DNA of 64,000 nt from Microbulbifer sp. MI-G (GTDB lineage: Bacteria; Pseudomonadota; Gammaproteobacteria; Pseudomonadales; Cellvibrionaceae), in assembly GCF_030440425.1 (NCBI RefSeq), contig NZ_CP098023.1:3842501-3906500 (forward strand), read 5' to 3'. A program made the translations under genes and the position numbers. A model generated the notes under the pieces. That model was not told the DNA's origin. It did no database searches and saw only the letters and a program-made list of their open reading frames with translations. Numbering within the stretch: position 1 is the stretch's first letter; each line of letters opens with the position of its first letter. Below are positions 50,173 through 64,000 of the stretch, one piece after another.

Positions 50173-51015
50173 ATGAAGTCATTCAAAAAAACATTGTCTT
50201 ATACACTCCTAATTATTGCCTGTGCAACCTTGATCAGTTGCGGTGTCATGAGGTCCTCACATTATAGCAGCAGCGCTGTACAGTATTTATACCCGAACCA
50301 GGATGATCATATAGAAACCCCAAGCATCCCACGGCTTTCCTTACCATTAAAAATCGGCATCGCTTTTGTTCCTGAAGGAACCGGAAAAAGTCGAACGCTC
50401 ACCGAAAGAGACAAAATAGATTTGATGAATAAAGTCAGCAAGAACTTCAAAAGCCATGACTTTGTACAATCAATAGAACTCATCCCCTCCGTCTATCTTA
50501 GAGAAAAAGGGAGCTTTGCAAATCTGGATCAACTTAGAACAATGTATGGCATTGACGTTATTGCACTACTTTCCTACGATCAAACACAGTTTACCGATGA
50601 GGGTCTGGCATCAATCACTTACTGGACCCTTGTTGGGGCTTACATTATACCCGGAGAAAAAAATGCAACCAATACGATGCTAGACGCATCGGTTTATGAC
50701 ATTCAAAGCCGTAGAATGTTATTCCGCGCTCCCGGCACCAGCCACATCAAAAGTAAATCCACCCCAATCAATCTTTCTGAGCAACTGCGCATTGACAGCT
50801 TAGAGAGTTTCAAAGAGGCAAGCGAAGAACTTGTTTCAAATCTTGAAATACAACTTGATTTGTTCAAGGATAAAGTTAAAGAGTTACCCACAGATTACCA
50901 AATAACGCACAAGCCTGGTTATACCGGTGGTGGCAGCCTGGATCTCTCTATAGTGATTTTCTTATTATCTTTACTTGCTTATTGGCTGTGGATGCAAAGA
51001 AGCAGAAGAGCGTAA
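50173..51015 (+). CDS. Rhombotarget-type lipoprotein with a GlyGly-CTERM tail
   Basis: 280 residues from the ATG at 50173. It is a lipoprotein signal: basic start, hydrophobic stretch and lipobox LISC with C23. The body resembles the rhombotarget lipoprotein family. The C-terminus (250-280) is a GlyGly-CTERM signal: GGGS at 252-255, a hydrophobic helix (about 258-275) and a basic end (RSRRA). Rhombosortase is expected to cut near the GG. The rhombosortase gene starts two bases after the stop, so this is a dedicated enzyme-target pair. It is A+T-richer than the core genes. The function of the cleaved lipoprotein is unknown. Confidence 0.82.
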   Translation: MKSFKKTLSYTLLIIACATLISCGVMRSSHYSSSAVQYLYPNQDDHIETPSIPRLSLPLKIGIAFVPEGTGKSRTLTERDKIDLMNKVSKNFKSHDFVQSIELIPSVYLREKGSFANLDQLRTMYGIDVIALLSYDQTQFTDEGLASITYWTLVGAYIIPGEKNATNTMLDASVYDIQSRRMLFRAPGTSHIKSKSTPINLSEQLRIDSLESFKEASEELVSNLEIQLDLFKDKVKELPTDYQITHKPGYTGGGSLDLSIVIFLLSLLAYWLWMQRSRRA

Positions 51016-51017
51016 TT

Positions 51018-51647
51018 ATGTGCCGACCTGTATTTTATTTGGCCATCATTTTAGCCAGCCTTCTGTCAAGCACAAACCCTGAATGGACTTCAGCCTTTAT
51101 TTTCGACAGACACGCCCTGCTTGGTGGTGAAATATGGCGCATTCTAACAGGCCACTTTGTGCACTTTTCTTACATACACCTACTTTATAACCTATCGGCT
51201 TTTGGCATTGTAGGCTATATGATAGAGAAAAAAAACTATTCAAATTTATATTTACTTTATTTTTTTATGTCTCTGTGCACCAGCATATCACTACTCATCT
51301 TTAAACCTGGAATGGCCTACTATGGTGGATTATCTGGAATTGTATATGGCTTTTTATACTATTGCGCTCTTATGGGTATCAATGATGCTCAACCATGGAA
51401 AACCGTAAGCTTTCTCATACTCTTTTTCCTTCCAATCAAAATGGTAGTAGATACCCAGATTAACGCCCCCGGCTTATTTCATGTTGAGAGTCAGATATTT
51501 ACCCCAATGCAAACAAGTCACATTACCGGCTGCTTGGTAGCAGCGTTTTTCTATTTCATTGAGAAAAGAAAACAAGCCCTTACAAATCATTCAAAAAATA
51601 CACACAGCCATGATAATTTATCTTCCCCGCCAGCACCAACAAAATAA
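51018..51647 (+). CDS. rrtA: Rhombosortase (rhomboid-family intramembrane serine protease)
   Basis: 209 residues from the ATG at 51018, with AGAAGAG eight bases upstream; a TTG at 50982 inside the previous gene is less likely. It is polytopic with about six helices. The rhomboid motif H-x-x-x-x-H-x-x-x-N is present as H49, H54 and N58. The nucleophile is S106 in GGLSGIVYG and the catalytic histidine is H168 in SHITG. A short size and position directly after a GlyGly-CTERM protein are typical of rhombosortase, which cleaves such tails in proteins handled by type II secretion. The C-terminal 30 residues are polar. Confidence 0.87.
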   Translation: MCRPVFYLAIILASLLSSTNPEWTSAFIFDRHALLGGEIWRILTGHFVHFSYIHLLYNLSAFGIVGYMIEKKNYSNLYLLYFFMSLCTSISLLIFKPGMAYYGGLSGIVYGFLYYCALMGINDAQPWKTVSFLILFFLPIKMVVDTQINAPGLFHVESQIFTPMQTSHITGCLVAAFFYFIEKRKQALTNHSKNTHSHDNLSSPPAPTK

Positions 51648-51904
51648 ATAGCAGCGGAGGGTAAGAGCCCAGATTGGAAATTCCAAAAATGTATGCAGAG
51701 CAAGCCTCAATTACGTATAGAGGACCATATATTTCTATTTCTTAAACTTATTTCACCTCTAACAAAATTTGAATTTATCCGCCTGCCACAGGCATTAATT
51801 ATAAAAGGAAGTTAAAAAGATAACACTATTATCCGGCACCAAGCATGACGCGAATCAAACACTGCACATACGAAATAGTAAAAAGGTTACTTTAAGAAAA
51901 CGAC
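51648..51904. other. A+T-rich intergenic region after the rhombosortase gene
   Basis: 257 bases, clearly A+T-rich, with no open frame of note on either strand. No T-run terminator is visible for the rhombosortase transcript itself; the tuf terminator follows at its right edge. Confidence 0.5.
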
Positions 51905-51937
51905 AAAAAAGCCACAGCGTTTCCGCGGCGGCTTTTT
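51905..51937 (-). terminator. Terminator of the str operon after tuf
   Basis: On the minus strand AGCCGCCGCG, a GAAA tetraloop and CGCTGTGGCT (ten positions with one mismatch and one G-T), flanked by A5 and T6. It ends the tuf transcript and can also work in the other direction. Confidence 0.9.
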
Positions 51938-51957
51938 ATTCTGGTCAGGCGTAGAAG

Positions 51958-53151
<1,194 letters not shown>

Positions 53152-53226
53152 CTTAGATGTCCTCTAGCTAAGTGTTTGCCAAAGAAACCCCGACCAAACG
53201 CCGGGACCCATTTGGGCAGAAGTGAA

Positions 53227-55332
<2,106 letters not shown>

Positions 55333-55422
55333 AGTTGTATCCTCGATATAACGGCAAAAGGCAGCCAGGAAACTTCCCTGCTGCCTTTCGGTATTAATTT
55401 CCGATGTCGATCATCATCAGAC

Positions 55423-55908
<486 letters not shown>

Positions 55909-56003
55909 TCAGGGTTACTCTGAGACGCCGCCGTAACACCTTACAATCCAGCGAGCTCAGCCTTACTCCGGTTGGAAACCGAAACGCAAATGGTTACAGG
56001 GAA

Positions 56004-56378
56004 TTAGCCTTTGGGACGCTTGGCACCGTATTTGGAACGGCCCTGCTTGCGATCGTTGACGCCGGCACAGTCCAGTGCCCCGCGCACTGTGTGATAGCGC
56101 ACACCCGGCAGGTCTTTTACCCGGCCACCGCGTATCAGTACCACACTGTGCTCTTGCAGGTTGTGGCCTTCACCGCCGATGTACGAAGTGACCTCGTAGC
56201 CATTGGTAAGACGCACACGGCAAACCTTGCGCAGTGCGGAGTTCGGCTTCTTCGGTGTCGTGGTGTACACGCGGGTGCAAACTCCCCGGCGCTGCGGGCT
56301 GGCCTGTAGCGCGGGAACATCGCTTTTTTCAACTTTGCGTTTTCTCGGCTTACGAACCAACTGGTTGATCGTTGCCAT
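56004..56378 (-). CDS. rpsL: 30S ribosomal protein S12
   Basis: 124 residues. It begins [19 protein letters not shown]. Decoding-centre residues K43 (in [10 protein letters not shown]) and K88 (in GGRVKDLPG) are wild-type, so no streptomycin-resistance change is present. First gene of the str operon, with its own promoter 113 bases upstream and an attenuator-like hairpin in between. Confidence 0.98.
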   Translation of the reverse strand: MATINQLVRKPRKRKVEKSDVPALQASPQRRGVCTRVYTTTPKKPNSALRKVCRVRLTNGYEVTSYIGGEGHNLQEHSVVLIRGGRVKDLPGVRYHTVRGALDCAGVNDRKQGRSKYGAKRPKG

Positions 56379-56391
56379 TAAAAATCACTCC

Positions 56392-56426
56392 AAAAATAAA
56401 ATGCCCCCACCTCTCACAGTGAGGGC
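56392..56426 (-). terminator. Attenuator-like terminator in the rpsL leader
   Basis: On the minus strand GCCCTCAC, an eight-base loop and GTGGGGGC (eight pairs, one G-T), followed by ATTTTATTTTT. It lies after the rpsL promoter and ends 14 bases before the rpsL ATG, so it could stop rpoBC read-through or attenuate the str operon. Confidence 0.55.
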
Positions 56427-56490
56427 CTGTCGTCTGTTTGTAACGCCGACCTGAAAGCCGGACAAAACACCCCGTAACAGCGGGGGCCGC

Positions 56491-56519
56491 ATTCTATAGG
56501 CGACACCCCACCGAGTCAA
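56491..56519 (-). promoter_or_regulatory. str operon (rpsL) promoter
   Basis: On the minus strand TTGACT (56519-56514), a 17-base spacer and TAGAAT (56496-56491), then a GCGGCCCCC discriminator. Five of six matches in each box and ideal spacing. Confidence 0.8.
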
Positions 56520-56629
56520 TCGGCGACGGGCGTTGTGCTTTCCGGCCCGGGCAGTCGCCCATACGCCCTTCACGGCAAATGTGCCTCAAATCCCATCACG
56601 CTACCGGGGTGACGAGGCAGCAATATGGG

Positions 56630-60859
<4,230 letters not shown>

Positions 60860-60984
60860 GGCCTTTCCTCCACTAGGGGGTAATCAACCCGGCTATAGAC
60901 TGTGCCGGGTGGGCCGGGCCCCGTTGCTCTCAGGGCGCCGGCGCTTGTCTCAATTCACCTGCTTGGCTGCTGTGCCCGTCAGTC

Positions 60985-63900
60985 CTACTCGTGCTCGAGC
61001 TCGAAGTTCATGCCGAGAGAGCGGATTTCCTTCACCAGAACATTGAAGGACTCCGGCATACCGGGCTCCATACGGTGATCCGAGTCCACGATGTTCTTGT
61101 ACATCTTGGTGCGTCCTTCCACGTCGTCGGATTTGACCGTAAGCATTTCCTGCAGGGTGTAGGCGGCACCGTAGGCTTCCAGCGCCCAGACTTCCATCTC
61201 CCCGAAACGCTGACCGCCAAATTGCGCCTTGCCGCCCAGCGGCTGCTGGGTCACCAGACTGTAGGAACCGGTGGAACGCGCGTGCATCTTGTCGTCCACC
61301 AGGTGGTTCAGCTTCAGCATGTACATGTAGCCCACGGTCACCGGGCGCTCGAAAGCATCGCCGGTGCGGCCGTCGTGCAGGGTGATCTGGCCGGAATCCG
61401 GGATATCGGCGAGGCGCAACAGTTGCTTGATCTCGCTCTCATCGGCACCGTCAAAGACCGGCGTTGCCATGGGCACACCACGACGCAGGTTCTGCGCCAT
61501 CGCCATGACCTCCTCATCGGACAGAGCCTGCAACTCTTCGCGACGGCCACCGGTGGAGTTGTAAACCGCATCCAGGAATCCGCGCACCTTGGCGACTGCC
61601 TGCTGCTCCTTGATCATACGGTCGATTTTCACGCCGAGCCCCTTGGCGGCCATGCCCAGGTGCATTTCCAGAACCTGGCCGACGTTCATCCGCGAGGGCA
61701 CACCCAGGGGGTTGAGAACGATATCCACCGGCTCGCCGTTTTCATCGTAGGGCATATCCTCGACGGGCTTGATCACGGAGATCACGCCCTTGTTCCCATG
61801 GCGACCGGCCATCTTGTCGCCCGGCTGGATACGGCGTTTGATCGCCAGATACACCTTGACAATTTTCAGTACACCCGGGGCCAGATCATCACCGGACTCC
61901 AGTTTTTTCTTCTTGTCTTCGAAGGCTTCGTCAAGCAGTTTGCGGCGCTCTTTCAACTGGGCTTCCGCCTTTTCCAACTGTTCATTCAGGCTTTCGTCTT
62001 CCATGCGCAGCTTGAACCAGTCTTCACGCGGCAGCGCGCCCAGCACTTCCGCGGTCAGCTCCTGCCCCTTGCTGATGCCTTTGCCACCGGCGGCTCTCTG
62101 ATCCTGCAGCGCTGCCTGCAGACGCTCGAAGGTCGCACCCTCCACGATACGGTATTCTTCGTTCAGGTCCTTGCGTACTTCATCCAACTGTGCCTTTTCG
62201 ATATCGATAGAGCGCTGGTCTTTCTGCAGGCCATCGCGGGTAAACACCTGTACATCGATTACGGTACCCCGGGTGCCACTGGGCGCGCGCAGGGAGGTGT
62301 CCTTCACATCGGATGCCTTCTCACCAAAAATCGCACGCAGCAGTTTTTCCTCCGGGGTCAGCTGGGCTTCCCCTTTCGGAGTGACCTTGCCCACCAGGAT
62401 ATCGCCGGCCCCCACTTCCGCACCGATATACACAATGCCGGACTCATCCAGTTTGTTCAGGGCGGATTCCCCCACGTTGGGAATATCCGCGGTAATTTCC
62501 TCACTGCCCAGCTTGGTGTCGCGGGCAATACAGGTCAGCTCCTGAATATGGATGGTGGTAAAGCGGTCTTCCTGTACCACGCGCTCGCTGATAAGAATGG
62601 AGTCCTCAAAGTTGTAACCGTTCCAGGGCATAAACGCGATGCGCATGTTCTGGCCCAGGGCCAGCTCGCCAAGATCGATGGAGGGACCGTCGGCGAGAAT
62701 ATCGCCGCGGGCCACGCGATCGCCGGTATTCACGATCGGGCGCTGATTGATACAGGTATTCTGATTCGAGCGGATATATTTGGTCAGGTTGTAGATATCC
62801 ACACCGGCATCACCGGTTTCCACCTCGGCATCCGCCACGCGTACAACCACACGGCTGGAATCGACTCGCTCGATCACGCCACCGCGCTTGGCCACCACGC
62901 ACACACCGGAGTCACGGGCTACGGTGCGCTCCATACCGGTGCCCACCAGTGGTTTCTCGGCGCGCAGAGTCGGAACCGCCTGGCGCTGCATGTTCGAACC
63001 CATCAGGGCACGGTTGGCATCATCGTGCTCCAGAAACGGAATCATGGCCGCGGCCACAGACACCACCTGCTTGGCAGAAACATCCATATACTGGATTTCG
63101 CCCGGTGCTTTCAGGGTAAATTCATTCTGGTAACGCACACTTACCAGATCATCGGTAAAGCGTCCCTCCCCATCAACCGCTGCAGACGCCTGGGCAATCA
63201 CGTAATTGGCTTCATTGATAGCGGACAGATATTCGATTTCGTCAGTTACGCGACCGTCGATCACCCTGCGGTAGGCGCTCTCAAGAAAGCCGTAGTGGTT
63301 GGCGCGGGCGTAGGTGGCGAGCGAGTTGATCAGTCCAATATTCGGCCCCTCCGGGGTTTCAATCGGACATACGCGACCGTAATGGGTCGAGTGGACATCG
63401 CGCACTTCAAAACCGGCACGCTCGCGGGTCAGGCCACCCGGACCCAGCGCGGAAACGCGGCGCTTGTGGGTCACTTCCGAGAGCGGGTTGTTCTGATCCA
63501 TAAACTGTGACAACTGCGAGGAACCGAAGAATTCCTTGACCGCCGCCGCCACCGGCTTGGCATTGATCAGATCCTGCGGCATCAGGCCCTCGGACTCAGC
63601 CATGGACAGGCGCTCCTTGACGGCGCGCTCGACGCGCACCAGCCCCACGCGGAACTGGTTTTCGGCCATCTCGCCCACGGAGCGCACCCGGCGGTTACCC
63701 AGGTGGTCGATATCGTCCACCATACCCTGACCGTTGCGGATATCAATCAGCGTCTTGAGGACTTCGACAATATCCTCCTTGCTCAGGGTTCCCGGGCCGG
63801 TCTCGTCTTCGCGGCCGAGGCGGCGGTTGAACTTCATGCGGCCAACGGCGGACAGGTCGTAGCGCTCGTCGGTAAAGAACAGGTTCTCGAATAGGGACTC

Positions 63901-64000
63901 CGCTGACTCCTTGGTGGGCGGTTCACCCGGGCGCATCATGCGATAGATTTCTACCAGCGCTTCCAATTGGGTGCGGGAGGGATCTGCGCGCAGGGTATCG
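60985..64000 (-). CDS. rpoB: RNA polymerase beta subunit, C-terminal part
   Basis: The 3' 1004 or so codons; the start is beyond the right edge, and the frame is open to the last base ([11 protein letters not shown] is readable before the MMRPGEPPT segment). The rifampicin-binding cluster [21 protein letters not shown] is wild-type-like. The active-site lysines and the C-terminal [23 protein letters not shown] clamp segment are present. Next to rpoC, as always. Confidence 0.97.
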   Translation of the reverse strand, partial: DTLRADPSRTQLEALVEIYRMMRPGEPPTKESAESLFENLFFTDERYDLSAVGRMKFNRRLGREDETGPGTLSKEDIVEVLKTLIDIRNGQGMVDDIDHLGNRRVRSVGEMAENQFRVGLVRVERAVKERLSMAESEGLMPQDLINAKPVAAAVKEFFGSSQLSQFMDQNNPLSEVTHKRRVSALGPGGLTRERAGFEVRDVHSTHYGRVCPIETPEGPNIGLINSLATYARANHYGFLESAYRRVIDGRVTDEIEYLSAINEANYVIAQASAAVDGEGRFTDDLVSVRYQNEFTLKAPGEIQYMDVSAKQVVSVAAAMIPFLEHDDANRALMGSNMQRQAVPTLRAEKPLVGTGMERTVARDSGVCVVAKRGGVIERVDSSRVVVRVADAEVETGDAGVDIYNLTKYIRSNQNTCINQRPIVNTGDRVARGDILADGPSIDLGELALGQNMRIAFMPWNGYNFEDSILISERVVQEDRFTTIHIQELTCIARDTKLGSEEITADIPNVGESALNKLDESGIVYIGAEVGAGDILVGKVTPKGEAQLTPEEKLLRAIFGEKASDVKDTSLRAPSGTRGTVIDVQVFTRDGLQKDQRSIDIEKAQLDEVRKDLNEEYRIVEGATFERLQAALQDQRAAGGKGISKGQELTAEVLGALPREDWFKLRMEDESLNEQLEKAEAQLKERRKLLDEAFEDKKKKLESGDDLAPGVLKIVKVYLAIKRRIQPGDKMAGRHGNKGVISVIKPVEDMPYDENGEPVDIVLNPLGVPSRMNVGQVLEMHLGMAAKGLGVKIDRMIKEQQAVAKVRGFLDAVYNSTGGRREELQALSDEEVMAMAQNLRRGVPMATPVFDGADESEIKQLLRLADIPDSGQITLHDGRTGDAFERPVTVGYMYMLKLNHLVDDKMHARSTGSYSLVTQQPLGGKAQFGGQRFGEMEVWALEAYGAAYTLQEMLTVKSDDVEGRTKMYKNIVDSDHRMEPGMPESFNVLVKEIRSLGMNFELEHE

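Noticed and set aside
60991..63510. 839-codon plus-strand open frame opposite rpoB
   Set aside because: It is antisense to a clear rpoB gene; codon bias of rpoB alone creates the open frame. The 589-codon frame opposite rpoC and the 604-codon frame opposite tuf/fusA are the same effect.

Overview
The window is a chromosomal segment of a gammaproteobacterium with moderately high GC in its core genes. The lspA-ileS-ribF-murJ / rpsT / proB-obgE-rpmA-rplU / ispB block, the fabA-fabB pair and the ssb-MFS / uvrA divergon follow a Pseudomonas-like order. Together with a dedicated-sortase regulatory set, a rhombosortase and a secreted pectinacetylesterase-like enzyme, this suggests a marine polysaccharide-degrading lineage of the Cellvibrionales/Microbulbifer kind. 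That placement is inference; no rRNA gene is present to confirm it.

Layout. 1-5726: lspA (partial), ileS, ribF and murJ on the minus strand. 5833-9855: a plus-strand accessory block holding a 45-residue membrane peptide, a PdsO-type OmpA-like protein, and a PdsR/PdsS-type two-component pair. This is the regulatory set of the proteobacterial dedicated sortase system, but no sortase or sortase target is here. 9896-10306: rpsT with promoter and terminator. 10337-14080: proB, a frameshifted superinfection-immunity-like small membrane gene, obgE, rpmA and rplU on the minus strand. 14144-15106: ispB. 15260-17458: galU and manB (sugar-nucleotide precursors). 17641-19536: fabA-fabB. 19619-22330: an SDR protein, ssb and an MFS transporter. 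22421-23827: an AlgA-type bifunctional GDP-mannose enzyme, divergent from uvrA (23986-26811).

26895-33104 is more accessory: an unknown single-pass membrane protein, the 5-oxoprolinase operon pxpABC, a secreted pectinacetylesterase-family hydrolase, a convergent membrane-anchored helical protein and a DUF1315 protein. 33137-47410 is the intact S10-spc-alpha ribosomal protein series on the minus strand (rpsJ to rplQ), with its own S10 promoter and a terminator after rplQ. 47484-51647 is a plus-strand insertion between tuf and rpsJ. It carries a YbaK-like deacylase, an ECF-like sigma factor, a VOC protein, and a rhombotarget lipoprotein with a GlyGly-CTERM tail followed directly by its rhombosortase. 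51905-64000 is tuf, fusA, rpsG, rpsL, rpoC and rpoB (cut by the window edge) on the minus strand.

The most notable points are the two separate C-terminal protein-sorting themes in one window, both placed as islands inside otherwise conserved housekeeping synteny: Pds regulators without a sortase, and a complete rhombosortase/GlyGly-CTERM pair. The frameshifted immunity-like gene at an A6 run is also notable. No tRNA or rRNA genes, CRISPR arrays, insertion sequences or prophage structural genes were seen.
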